A stretch of DNA of 64,000 nt from Chitinophaga silvisoli (GTDB lineage Bacteria; Bacteroidota; Bacteroidia; Chitinophagales; Chitinophagaceae), in assembly GCF_003412465.1 (NCBI RefSeq), contig NZ_QTJV01000009.1:372001-436000 (forward strand), given 5' to 3'. How positions within the stretch are numbered: the stretch's first letter is position 1; each line of letters begins with the position of its first letter. Position numbers and translations under genes: made by a program. The notes under the pieces are model-generated. The model saw only the letters and a list, made by a program, of their open reading frames with translations, was not told the origin of the DNA and made no database searches. Shown here piece after piece: positions 27,775 through 36,213 of the stretch.

Positions 27775-27813
27775 CAGTTAGGAGTGCTCCATACACCGGA
27801 GCACCCCTAACTG
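27775..27813. repeat. Long inverted repeat (hairpin)
   Basis: 16-nt arms (27775-27790 and 27798-27813) with one mismatch and a 7-nt loop. No T-run follows on either strand, so it does not look like a plain terminator. Confidence 0.75.
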
Positions 27814-27916
27814 CGCGGGTGGCTTGCTTGCAGCTTACGAGCGTTTGAATTTTTTTCCCGAAAGTAGTCGATCGACAACTTTTTATTCTCCAAAATGTGA
27901 CCATTTTTCACCCGGA

Positions 27917-28150
27917 ATGTCTGAACTAAAAGTAATATTAAAAGAGCTCGGCGGAAAGATCAAAGCGATTCGTAAGCAAAAAAGAATGACCCAGCTGGAT
28001 CTCGAAGTTTCTTCAGGTGTACATGCCGGAGATATTTCGAAAATAGAAAATGGTATGAAAAATCCCGCTGCGACTACCCTCATTAAACTGGCCTCCGCTC
28101 TCGAAGTTGAGCTGAATGAATTCTATCCCATCAAGAGGAGTGAAAATTAA
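27917..28150 (+). CDS. Small XRE family HTH regulator
   Basis: 77-residue protein that is almost entirely one Cro/C1-type helix-turn-helix domain (about 12-70): IRKQKRMTQLDLEVSSGV as helices 1-2 and HAGDISKIENGMKNP as the recognition region. The start at 27917 (MSELKVILKE) matches the usual N-terminus; the longer in-frame reading to 27824 would run through palindromic sequence. No toxin or restriction gene accompanies it. A strong terminator follows within 70 bp. Two short palindromes just upstream may be its own operators. Confidence 0.85.
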   Translation: MSELKVILKELGGKIKAIRKQKRMTQLDLEVSSGVHAGDISKIENGMKNPAATTLIKLASALEVELNEFYPIKRSEN

Positions 28151-28216
28151 TTGTCTTGCTGACAATCCCCTATACTATTAAGTCTTTCCCTCAACCCGGT
28201 CTTTCCCATGACCGTT

Positions 28217-28256
28217 AAACCCCGCTGTTGTCTTTGACAGCAGCGGGGTTTCTTTT
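28217..28256 (+). terminator. Terminator of the XRE gene
   Basis: 16-bp stem with one G-T pair (28217-28232 and 28236-28251), 3-nt loop and a following C-TTTT tract. Very stable. Confidence 0.85.
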
Positions 28257-28270
28257 CACTCAGCTTTTTA

Positions 28271-28444
28271 TTACAACCTGGTCAGCTCAGGCAGTAATTC
28301 ATTTTGCATTTTTTTCGCGCAAGATAGTCGCCGATGTGTGTGAGGAATAGTTGTGAGACAGGCGATATCCGGAAGGTCTTTACTATTCAGACAGGTTATA
28401 GCAATGGCCAGGTAGAGACCCGCCGCTGATACGCATGTTCTCAT
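28271..28444 (-). CDS. Possible small protein, 57 residues (uncertain)
   Basis: Open frame from ATG at 28444 to TAA at 28271-28273. The product would be a short protein with four Cys (at 4, 19, 29 and 43) and a hydrophobic N-terminal half (VSAAGLYLAIAIT). It resembles no family I know. It could be chance; the supports are that it fills an otherwise empty interval, begins just after a palindrome at 28453-28465, and ends close to a hairpin at 28217-28251. Confidence 0.25.
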   Translation of the reverse strand: MRTCVSAAGLYLAIAITCLNSKDLPDIACLTTIPHTHRRLSCAKKMQNELLPELTRL

Positions 28445-28694
28445 TTTGCAACTGAAATGATTTCAAAAATATTTTAATTTTCCAGAGAGCAATAAACATT
28501 GGAAAAATTTCAATAAAATGATTCTTTGGTTCTCATCATCGAAAAATTCCTGATTTTTTTTATTGAAATGTTCAAAAGGAGTTCTAATTTTTCACCGTGA
28601 AACGATCAAATCGTTCCCCAAACAACCATTCAAAAAACTTGCTAAAAAATATTTTTAAACCTCATTGTTAATCAGCATAAACCCCTGTTCTGAC

Positions 28695-29033
28695 ATGAAT
28701 CGAAAGCGGTCAAAACCAGTTCAACTGGAACAGCCCGAAATGGGCTTAAAGAAAGGACAAGACATCCGGTATGCAAATGCCCTCTCAGAAATGTTCTGGA
28801 CGGTAAACAGTATTCCTGTAGACGCACGGGAATTGATCTGTAATCAATGCGACTGGAGCGTCCCCACCTTCTACAGAAAATTACGGGCTGCCACTCGCCC
28901 TGCGGGGACGACGAACAGCAAAGTACGCGGCGTAAGCAGTGCGGAATTAGCCAGCATTAAAGCAATTTATTTGCAGGTTTTTGAAGACACATTAGCGAAG
29001 TTAAAAGCCATTCAGGTAAAGGATTCAAAGTAA
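28695..29033 (+). CDS. Unrecognised small basic protein, possible DNA-binding
   Basis: 112 residues. I do not recognise a named family. The central region ARELICNQCDWSVPTFYRKL has the look of a helix-turn-helix (a turn at CDWS, then a basic recognition-like helix TFYRKLRAA), which suggests nucleic-acid binding, but this is inference. The N-terminus is basic and polar (MNRKRSKPVQ). The start at 28695 was preferred over one ten codons upstream because the latter reads through AT-rich leader sequence. A strong terminator follows. Confidence 0.6.
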   Translation: MNRKRSKPVQLEQPEMGLKKGQDIRYANALSEMFWTVNSIPVDARELICNQCDWSVPTFYRKLRAATRPAGTTNSKVRGVSSAELASIKAIYLQVFEDTLAKLKAIQVKDSK

Positions 29034-29072
29034 TTCTGTCTCCTTATCCAATCGTACCCGTGACGCTTTTTC

Positions 29073-29125
29073 ATACCGCTGCTGCAGGGCATACAGCAGC
29101 GGTATTTCTTTTTATTTTTTCAGAT
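29073..29125. terminator. Terminator between 28695 gene and serine hydrolase
   Basis: Perfect 12-bp stem (29073-29084 and 29094-29105) with a 9-nt loop and a long T-rich tract up to about 29121. Confidence 0.88.
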
Positions 29126-30518
29126 TACCGACAATCTGTACACCGACAGCGTCCGCAAAATTCACAGAATTTACCAGTAGTACAAGCGCTGTATTGCTGG
29201 CAGTGTCGGCCATCAGGAAGGAACGGCAACCGCCAGTACCACCGTTGTGAAATATTAATTCATCTTTGTGCTGGAAGCGGAACCAGGCCAAACCTATTTT
29301 GGTAGTGCCATCGTCGAAAGTGGGCCGATGTGCCAGTGCAATTGCCTGGTGTAAAGGATCCTTTCCCTGTTCCAGCTGAAGCTTCGCATACTTCAACAGA
29401 TCTGCCGTATTAGATTTGATCGCACCTGCACTTTTCAAACTGTTAAAGTCCCAGACATCCACAGGTTTCAATGCACCGTCATATCCCTGGGCAGCTGCAG
29501 CATCCACAGTGATGCCGGTATAATTCATTTTCAGTGGACCTGTGATATATTTTGATAACAGCGCTGCATAGCTCATACCATACACCCTTTCCAGCAACAC
29601 ACCCAGTAAACCAAATCCGAAATTACTATAAGCAAACACTTTACCTGGCGCAGTTGATGGTGTAGCCGTTTTCAGGTAACTAAACAGGTGTACCAGGTCA
29701 TAGTTTTCGTAGGGCTGTTCATTTCTTTTCAGATCCAGGTTGGATGGCAATGTAGGAAAGCCGGAGGTATGACTGGCCAGGTGTTTGAACGTAATGCCCT
29801 TCAATGCAGGATTAGCAGCGACGGAATCAGGAAGAAAGGAAGTAATAGGTTGATCCAGGCTTACTTTTTTCTGGATAATAGCCATGGCTAGCAGGGTGCC
29901 TGTAAACGTCTTGGAGATAGACCCAATTTCATAAACAAGCTTGTTGTCAGGCAATGTATCCGCATCCAGCCTGGGAAGCCCATAGTTATAATAAAAATCC
30001 TGTCCCTTATAATGAACGCCTGCACAAAGCGATACATTCCCTTTTTGATTGATGTAGGGCCTTACAGCAGCTTCTACAATACTATCAAGATGGCTTTTTA
30101 ATGGATTGTCAGAAAGCACAGTTGCCTTGTACGCTGCTTCACTTTCTTTTGGGACCGGTCTAAAAAGGAATCCATCCAACTTATCCTTTTCATCTAAAAT
30201 TGAAAAAACGTTCAGTGGTACTATGCTTTGGGCAGTATAAAGATTTGTACCCTCCCGACTTTCGACAAACCTGAGATCCCGGAAAGGAACGTAAGCCTGG
30301 ATATTCGTTTTATAAATATTACGCCATACCTCCGGGGTGAAATCTACTTTGGCTTTCTCACCCCAGAGATTATAAGCGCTGTCAATTTTGGCTTCATTCA
30401 GGTAACGTATCATCAGGCGGGTGATACTGTCTGTTTTTTTCTCTGACTGGGTTGTCTGGGCCGGAAGCGTATGGGCAAACAACAACAATACAAATAGGTA
30501 AAGAGGGGTGTGTCTCAT
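29112..30518 (-). CDS. Secreted serine hydrolase (class C beta-lactamase-like)
   Basis: 468 residues. A signal peptide ends at about residue 20 (HTLPAQ). Residues 25-125 form a DUF3887-like domain (MIRYLNEAKIDSAYNLWGEKAKV). Residues about 140-465 are a beta-lactamase/D-alanyl-D-alanine carboxypeptidase-type fold with Ser200-Ile-Ser-Lys203 as the SxxK nucleophile motif, Tyr297-Ser-Asn299 as the YxN motif, and HNGGTGG near the C-terminus as the KTG-like element. This family includes esterases and peptidases as well as true AmpC enzymes; the DUF3887 fusion points away from a resistance enzyme. Single gene. Confidence 0.88.
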   Translation of the reverse strand: MRHTPLYLFVLLLFAHTLPAQTTQSEKKTDSITRLMIRYLNEAKIDSAYNLWGEKAKVDFTPEVWRNIYKTNIQAYVPFRDLRFVESREGTNLYTAQSIVPLNVFSILDEKDKLDGFLFRPVPKESEAAYKATVLSDNPLKSHLDSIVEAAVRPYINQKGNVSLCAGVHYKGQDFYYNYGLPRLDADTLPDNKLVYEIGSISKTFTGTLLAMAIIQKKVSLDQPITSFLPDSVAANPALKGITFKHLASHTSGFPTLPSNLDLKRNEQPYENYDLVHLFSYLKTATPSTAPGKVFAYSNFGFGLLGVLLERVYGMSYAALLSKYITGPLKMNYTGITVDAAAAQGYDGALKPVDVWDFNSLKSAGAIKSNTADLLKYAKLQLEQGKDPLHQAIALAHRPTFDDGTTKIGLAWFRFQHKDELIFHNGGTGGCRSFLMADTASNTALVLLVNSVNFADAVGVQIVGNLKK

Positions 30519-30646
30519 ATAAGTTTTTAAATTAGCAGAACTAACTTAATACTTTTTAGCGGGAATATAAAAATTCCGGATGCCTGCGCTTAGCTGTAAA
30601 CAAAGCACAGGCACCCGGGAAAATGCAAATCCATCATCGGAAACAT

Positions 30647-30877
30647 CTACAGGCTATACTCATCTCCTAAACGAAAATAATAAGCATCGTCCTCTTTCTT
30701 TTCCTTCGTCAGTCGATCAAATTCTTTTGCTGCCGTCCCGGCATCCTGGTATACTTTTTCCGTAGCAATACCTTGTGTGCCTTTTTGTCCTGATCTTGTT
30801 CTCACTATTCTATCCTCCAAAGTGATTTCTAAAAAGCACGATACATTTTCGTCCTGGTATTCAAAATACTGCATCAT
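30647..30877 (-). CDS. WGR domain protein, small
   Basis: 76 residues, apparently a WGR-like domain only (about 4-65): a short beta region (FLEITLEDRIVRTRSGQKGT) followed by the helix GTAAKEFDRLTKEKKEDDAYY that is typical of the fold. WGR domains bind nucleic acid or protein in PARPs and MolR proteins; in bacteria short versions are of unknown role. A TATTTTTG element (30934-30941, minus strand) fits a -7 box 56 bp upstream. Confidence 0.75.
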   Translation of the reverse strand: MMQYFEYQDENVSCFLEITLEDRIVRTRSGQKGTQGIATEKVYQDAGTAAKEFDRLTKEKKEDDAYYFRLGDEYSL

Positions 30878-31034
30878 TTTTACCCTCGTGATTTTATCTT
30901 CTTATATTATATTTATACCCACTTGTGTGTCCTCAAAAATAGTTATAGCGGGCAGCGAAAATGAAAATCTGGTATCTACAAATGCTCTACATGGGCTAAA
31001 AAATGCCAACTACAAACACCCTACAAAAACACAT

Positions 31035-32852
31035 ATGTCGCAGTTAATCAATAAGATATCCATATCCGTTATTGTAATCATCCTCCAGGTGCTGTCTTGT
31101 GCCGCCCATACCCCTGCTGATTCTCTCAGCGCAGTTTTAGCTCAAAAAAATATTACACCCGAACAAAAAGTAATGACCCTGAGCCTCCTTGCAAGGGCTA
31201 CATCCATTACAGAAAATAAGCATGCGATAGCGCTCGGATTACAGGCTGTAGCACTTAGCCGGCATCTTCCGGATGCGCAATACACGGCCATTTCTTATGC
31301 CACATTGGCACAAATCTATATCCAGGCAAATGATATTACCCGCTCTGCAGCGGTGGTGGATAGTGCGGTATATTATGCGGGCAAAACAGAAAGTCAGCTG
31401 GCAAAAGGGATCGCCTGGTACCGGAAATGCTGGATGGAGAATATCAAAGGAGATGAGAAAAATGCCCTCCTCAGTGGCCAGCAGGCGTTAAAATACCTTG
31501 AAAAAGCAGGGTCAGCCTATTACCAGTCTGCCGTATATTATGTTATGGCCAGCATTTATGCTAACCAGGAAGATGGTCCCCTGCATAAGAAATATGGACA
31601 GTTATGCCTGCGGGCTGCGCTCATAGATATGGACTATGATAATATCCTCGTTGCTTACCAGACATTGGGCACCTACTGGCAGTATTATCATATGGCACAT
31701 ACCAGCGATCAGGCATCGCTGGACTCAGCTATTTATTACAACAGGTTATCACTTGCTACCTATTTAAATCATAAAGACCGCATCATCTTCCATAGCACGG
31801 TGGCCATTATGGCCCTGAACCTGGCGGATCTCTATGCACAAAACTTTCCACCCTCCTACAGGGATACGGTGTTTAAATACCTGGACTTTGCACAGAAAAT
31901 CGGTGTTGAAACCCATCACCTGGAGGTTATTTCCAATTGTTATGGCATGAAGAGTGATTATGAAGCCGCCGCTGGTCACTATGAGGCGGCGGAAGATCTG
32001 CTGCAGAAAGGCCTGGCTATCCTGGATACAGACAGTTCAAAAACCCTGGCGACCAGGATCCAGTTCATGTCTGCCCTGGCTGCACTTGCGGAGAAAAGGG
32101 GTAAGTATAAAGATGCCCTGCACTACCAGCAGCAGTTTGCAACCTTGTATACGCAGCTCTACAATGAAGAAAAGCTGAACATCACCAAGGAGCTGGAAGC
32201 AAAGTACCAGGCAGAGAAAACAGCCACCGCACTTAAGAACATGGAGCAGACAGCCAGTTTGCACAAGAAACTGGGCTACCTCTATATAGGCCTTGCCCTG
32301 GCCCTGCTCACGGCAGCCATCTTCCTCTTCCGTTCCTATCATTTCCGGCTGAAACAACTGGGCATGGAGACAAGACTCAAAGATGAAGAAGCTATGCGCC
32401 TGATTGCTGAGCAGCAACTGATGCAGGAAAGACAAGAGCGATTACAGAAAGACCTGCTGGCAGGTACCCTGCAGGTAGAACAGAAAAATGCCCTGGTACA
32501 AACCTTGCAGCAGAAGATCGCAGCGCATACCAGTAATAAATCTGTGCTTACACAGATCAACCGGCTCATCGATCACGATAAAAGACTGGATGAATCCCTG
32601 GCAGAAGACAAAGCTGATTTTGAAAATGTGAGCCAGGAGGTTTTTGAAAAACTGAAAGAGCGATCAGCAAATTCACTCTCCAGGCTGGACCTGAAGCATT
32701 GTGCGTATATCTATATAGGTCTCACCAACAAAGAAGTATCACAGCGACTGGGTATTGCACCCAAGAGTATCCTGATGGCGCGTTATCGCATCAAATTAAA
32801 ACTGGGCCTGGGAAAGGAGGAGGAACTGGATGAATACATCCGCTCCCTCTAA
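31035..32852 (+). CDS. Membrane-anchored TPR regulator with LuxR-type HTH
   Basis: 605 residues. N-terminal signal/anchor (about 8-24, ISISVIVIILQVLSCAA), then TPR-like repeats from about 40 to 400 in the periplasm, a transmembrane helix at about 412-433, a cytoplasmic coiled coil (438-500), and a C-terminal LuxR/GerE-like HTH (about 552-597, LTNKEVSQRLGIAPKSILMA). This layout is common in Bacteroidetes as a one-component transmembrane regulator; the ligand and target are unknown. The start at 31035 places the signal peptide first; longer in-frame extensions would overlap the WGR gene on the other strand. Ends convergently with the GH78 gene. Confidence 0.85.
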   Translation: MSQLINKISISVIVIILQVLSCAAHTPADSLSAVLAQKNITPEQKVMTLSLLARATSITENKHAIALGLQAVALSRHLPDAQYTAISYATLAQIYIQANDITRSAAVVDSAVYYAGKTESQLAKGIAWYRKCWMENIKGDEKNALLSGQQALKYLEKAGSAYYQSAVYYVMASIYANQEDGPLHKKYGQLCLRAALIDMDYDNILVAYQTLGTYWQYYHMAHTSDQASLDSAIYYNRLSLATYLNHKDRIIFHSTVAIMALNLADLYAQNFPPSYRDTVFKYLDFAQKIGVETHHLEVISNCYGMKSDYEAAAGHYEAAEDLLQKGLAILDTDSSKTLATRIQFMSALAALAEKRGKYKDALHYQQQFATLYTQLYNEEKLNITKELEAKYQAEKTATALKNMEQTASLHKKLGYLYIGLALALLTAAIFLFRSYHFRLKQLGMETRLKDEEAMRLIAEQQLMQERQERLQKDLLAGTLQVEQKNALVQTLQQKIAAHTSNKSVLTQINRLIDHDKRLDESLAEDKADFENVSQEVFEKLKERSANSLSRLDLKHCAYIYIGLTNKEVSQRLGIAPKSILMARYRIKLKLGLGKEEELDEYIRSL

Positions 32853-32862
32853 CTGGCTTCAG

Positions 32863-32911
32863 ATGACCTGACCTGGTGCCAGCACGGTTGTTGCACACCA
32901 GATCAGATCAT
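32863..32911. terminator. Imperfect hairpin between convergent genes
   Basis: 16-nt arms (32863-32878 and 32896-32911) with two mismatches and a 17-nt loop; no clear T-run. Possible weak bidirectional terminator. Confidence 0.4.
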
Positions 32912-32937
32912 GCTTTCAGCCTATGGCCTTTGTCAGC

Positions 32938-35238
32938 CTACGCCTGCAACCTGATTTTATTATCACCTGCTTTGACGGGATAAGATTTCCCTTTCCAGAT
33001 GAATTGCCCAGTGGTATGGGCAGGCAACTGCACCTCCATATTCCATTGTCCTGCTTTATATTCATAGCTCACACTGACCTTGCCGAAAGGGTGTGGAATT
33101 TCGCCACTTACGGCTTTCAGTGCTCCCAGGTGTGGCTCAATCTTTATCCTGCTAAAACCGGGTGCATCGCTGTCGATGCCTAACACTGTTCTGAAAAATT
33201 CAATATTCGGACTACTTCCCCATGCATGGCAATCAGAACGGGAATAACCAACATCAGAATACTCTGCCCAGGTAGTGAGTCCCATGGCAATATTCTCTTT
33301 CCAGATGCCGAGCCAGTTATAGTAATCATCTCCCAAACCGGCTTTTACCAGTGCCTGGTGCAGGTAGTATTTAAAGTAGATGGAGCACTGGGTAAGTGTT
33401 GTATCGTGCAGCAGCTTTTTGCCCAATGCAGGCAGGTCTGCTTTATTTACAAGACCAGTAAGGATGGCGAGTGAATTGGCATGTTGAGAGAAGTGGTCTT
33501 TCTCTTTTGTATCTGCGAACAAGCCTTTGCCGGCATCCCAGTATTTCTGTTGGATTGTCTTCGTGAGCTGTGCGATTTTCTGATTGTACAATGGAGAAGG
33601 ATCCATTTGTGCAGCCCACTGATAAGCCCATAATAACTGCAAGTCTACAATCGCAGAACTGCCATCCCTGCCTTTGGGCGGTGCCCCTACAAACCAGTCT
33701 TTGCCGGTGGCCCAGTCCACAAAATTCCAGTAAGGGGTGTTGGCAAGAGAGCCGTCTGCCTGCTGGTATTTGCTGAAGAAGGCCAGTACACCTCTCATAC
33801 CCGGCAGCTTATCTTTGATGAAATCATTGTCATGCCTGTACATGAAATAATCATACAGCATCCCAATGTACCACAAGGAGAATGTAGAAATAACCTGTGT
33901 CGTATGGCTTGGATAGCGGCTAAGGGTCACTCCTTCGGGTAAACGGGATTGATCCATCAGGTCAAGTGCATGACGGGCCAGCCTGTCGTCACCACTATAA
34001 TAATAAGAAACCATCGCCTGAATGCGGGTATCCCCAATGTATTGCAACTGCTCGTAAAATGGGCAATCCGTATAGGTTTCGAAAGCATTGAGCCTGGCAG
34101 TGCGCCAGCCGATCTCGAGGATTTTAGGTATGGTGGTATCAGCTGATTTAAATATGGCGGTCTGCTTGAACGGATAGCCGGTAAAGGTGCCGTAGAGACT
34201 ATCGATCACCAGCGGTACATCCCTGGTATGTACCGCTATTTTGATATACCTGAAAGTACGGAAATTGAAAGGAGTAAAAGTTTGGCCTTGCTGACCATTG
34301 CTGGTGAGGCTGTCTTTCACGCCATAAAAGTCTTTTCCTTCTACATCATTCCTGTTACTCTTATGACTGCCATAAGGCTCCCGGTGGTCATACAAGGCCT
34401 CGGCATAACTGAGGGAAAGCCCTGCATCCTTACCGCCACTGAAATAAATGGTGGGATAAGCATTGGTTTCGTAGGTCTGATCGAGTAAGATGGTAGCGGT
34501 AGTATTGGCCGGAATGGTAGCAGGCAGGGAAGCCCCTTTGCGAATCACTGTAATAGGCTGATAAGTCAGCTCTCTCGCAGGAATGGTAGCTGGCACCAGC
34601 ATGTAACCAAAACCATCGCCAGCGCCTTTTAAATTGCCCTGGAACAGGCTGCCGGCTGCCGGCCATGCACTATCATCAAAATCCTTTGCCTGCCAGTTGG
34701 AGATGGTCTTATTCATATCCACGATTTGGCCATTGGTAGCGGCAAAGAAACCCCATAAAGGAGAAAAGGCTTTGTCCTGCACACACTTCCAGGAATCGTT
34801 GGTATTTAAGATTTCTTCCGCAGGCGTTTTCCCCTGGATAATGAATGCGGTCCTTAAGGTCATCTGCCATTCGGGGCGGTACTCTGCTTCGTTCCAGACG
34901 ATGGCAGCCACGCTGTTCTTCCCTTTGTTAAGATAGGGAGCCAGGTCAATCGTTTCATAGTACCAGTTGTAAAAATCTCCCTTAGCAGGACCGATGTTTA
35001 CGAGTTGCCCGTTGACGTACAGTTTATACCTGTTATCGGCAGAGGCGTGGATAATGAAGCTGCCAGGTTTTTCAGGCAGCTCAATGGCTTTCCTGAAGTA
35101 GTAGACACCATAACTTTTGCCATTGTCAAACGGCGCTTTCAGGCCTATCCACTGGGCGTTCCAGGGACGGGTATCCTGACTAAAACATAGATTACTGAAG
35201 AACACAGTAAGGGAGAATAAGGTATAAAGCAGCTTCAT
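32938..35238 (-). CDS. Alpha-L-rhamnosidase, GH78
   Basis: 766 residues, secreted (signal peptide to about residue 20, NLCFSQ). N-terminal beta-sandwich domains (about 25-360) include the sugar-binding-like region YKLYVNGQLVNIGPAKGDFY. The (alpha/alpha)6 catalytic domain lies about 365-680 with the family signature TDCPFYEQLQYIGDTR (390-405), in which Glu396 corresponds to the general acid of GH78. A C-terminal beta domain ends at IRLQA. It releases terminal alpha-L-rhamnose from plant glycans. Single gene. Confidence 0.93.
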   Translation of the reverse strand: MKLLYTLFSLTVFFSNLCFSQDTRPWNAQWIGLKAPFDNGKSYGVYYFRKAIELPEKPGSFIIHASADNRYKLYVNGQLVNIGPAKGDFYNWYYETIDLAPYLNKGKNSVAAIVWNEAEYRPEWQMTLRTAFIIQGKTPAEEILNTNDSWKCVQDKAFSPLWGFFAATNGQIVDMNKTISNWQAKDFDDSAWPAAGSLFQGNLKGAGDGFGYMLVPATIPARELTYQPITVIRKGASLPATIPANTTATILLDQTYETNAYPTIYFSGGKDAGLSLSYAEALYDHREPYGSHKSNRNDVEGKDFYGVKDSLTSNGQQGQTFTPFNFRTFRYIKIAVHTRDVPLVIDSLYGTFTGYPFKQTAIFKSADTTIPKILEIGWRTARLNAFETYTDCPFYEQLQYIGDTRIQAMVSYYYSGDDRLARHALDLMDQSRLPEGVTLSRYPSHTTQVISTFSLWYIGMLYDYFMYRHDNDFIKDKLPGMRGVLAFFSKYQQADGSLANTPYWNFVDWATGKDWFVGAPPKGRDGSSAIVDLQLLWAYQWAAQMDPSPLYNQKIAQLTKTIQQKYWDAGKGLFADTKEKDHFSQHANSLAILTGLVNKADLPALGKKLLHDTTLTQCSIYFKYYLHQALVKAGLGDDYYNWLGIWKENIAMGLTTWAEYSDVGYSRSDCHAWGSSPNIEFFRTVLGIDSDAPGFSRIKIEPHLGALKAVSGEIPHPFGKVSVSYEYKAGQWNMEVQLPAHTTGQFIWKGKSYPVKAGDNKIRLQA

Positions 35239-35424
35239 AACGTGAATTTTACTAAATCAATTTAGCACTTATCTATTTAACAGGTGTCCTAGTCTTTCAT
35301 AGTGATAACAGCAAAGGGTAAATGACGGCTCTATTAATTGGACTACGCTTAATTTTTCATTTTGGACCAGTAAAATGCAGTTCGATTTAAGTAATTTTAC
35401 CGATTCAACCTGAAACAAGGCGAC

Positions 35425-36213
35425 ATGGATAAAGGTACAACTGTTAAAGCCGTTTTTTTTGATATTGATGGTACACTCTTCAGTTCCAGAACGAGGAGCA
35501 TTCCTGCATCAACTATCCGCGCGCTTAAACATCTCCGTGAGCGTGGCATCAGGGTATTCATTGCCACCGGCCGCTCCATCAATGCCATCAGCCATGTGCA
35601 GCACCTTGATTTTGACGGTTACATTACTTTTAATGGTGGCTGTTGTGTAGCAAAAGACAATAGTGTGTTGTTCAAACAGGCACTGGATCCGCAGGATATA
35701 CAGCAATTGCTGCACTATACCAGCAATCAGCCTATGAATTTTTCCCTCATGTACTTGGATTGTCATTTTGTAAACCAGGCGACTCCTGAAATCATCGATA
35801 TGTACGCTTACCTGAATCTGCCCGTACCGCCGCTGGTAGACAGGAATAACCCTGACATCTGCAACATCCTGCAGGCAAATATCTTACTGAATGTGGAAGA
35901 TGAACTGGAGTTCATGAATAAGATCATGCCCAATAGCATCGCTACCCGCTGGGCACCACACTCTGCCGATATCAATCCAAAAGGTATCAGTAAAAAAGTG
36001 GGGGTCGAAGTTTTCTGCGAGCATTTCGGGTTTCATATATCAGAAACCATGTCTTTTGGGGATGGCGGTAATGATATTGAAATGCTGAAGCATACTGCTA
36101 TTGGCGTTGCCATGGGGAATGCTACGGATGATGTAAAGGCCGCGGCAGACTATGTAACGGATGATATTGATAACGATGGCATCTGGAATGCCATCCGGCA
36201 CTTTAAGATTTAG
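35425..36213 (+). CDS. Cof-type HAD-IIB phosphatase
   Basis: 262-residue haloacid dehalogenase-superfamily phosphatase. Motif I FFDIDGTLFS (Asp13, Asp15), motif II FIATGR, and motif IV SFGDGGNDIEML near residue 212. The capped IIB (Cof) architecture dephosphorylates sugar phosphates or cofactors; substrate is unknown. Its 3' end overlaps the convergent AraC gene by 11 bp. A second HAD-IIB paralogue lies at 44809-45600. Confidence 0.92.
   Translation: MDKGTTVKAVFFDIDGTLFSSRTRSIPASTIRALKHLRERGIRVFIATGRSINAISHVQHLDFDGYITFNGGCCVAKDNSVLFKQALDPQDIQQLLHYTSNQPMNFSLMYLDCHFVNQATPEIIDMYAYLNLPVPPLVDRNNPDICNILQANILLNVEDELEFMNKIMPNSIATRWAPHSADINPKGISKKVGVEVFCEHFGFHISETMSFGDGGNDIEMLKHTAIGVAMGNATDDVKAAADYVTDDIDNDGIWNAIRHFKI

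Larger units (their letters stand above)
27303..27916. other. Gene-poor spacer with repeats and hairpins
   Basis: 614 bp without a convincing gene. It holds a 23-bp tandem repeat (27432-27523), a 16-bp inverted repeat (27775-27813) and small palindromes just before the XRE gene: GTCGATCGAC at 27867-27876 and AAAATG-TGAC-CATTTT around 27892-27907. The latter two could be operators of the XRE protein. Confidence 0.6.
28151..28694. other. Intergenic region after the XRE gene
   Basis: 544 bp containing the XRE terminator, a possible 57-codon reading frame on the minus strand (28271-28444), a TGAAAT-G-ATTTCA palindrome at 28453-28465, and an AT-rich stretch (about 28450-28660) that probably holds the promoter for the gene at 28695. 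Confidence 0.5.

Noticed and set aside
29112..30518. True AmpC resistance beta-lactamase
   Set aside because: It carries an extra DUF3887-like domain and the broader serine hydrolase pattern; SxxK and YxN alone do not show antibiotic hydrolysis.
30777..31034. Upstream extension of the TPR-LuxR gene
   Set aside because: It runs antisense through the WGR gene and its promoter; the signal anchor begins at 31035.
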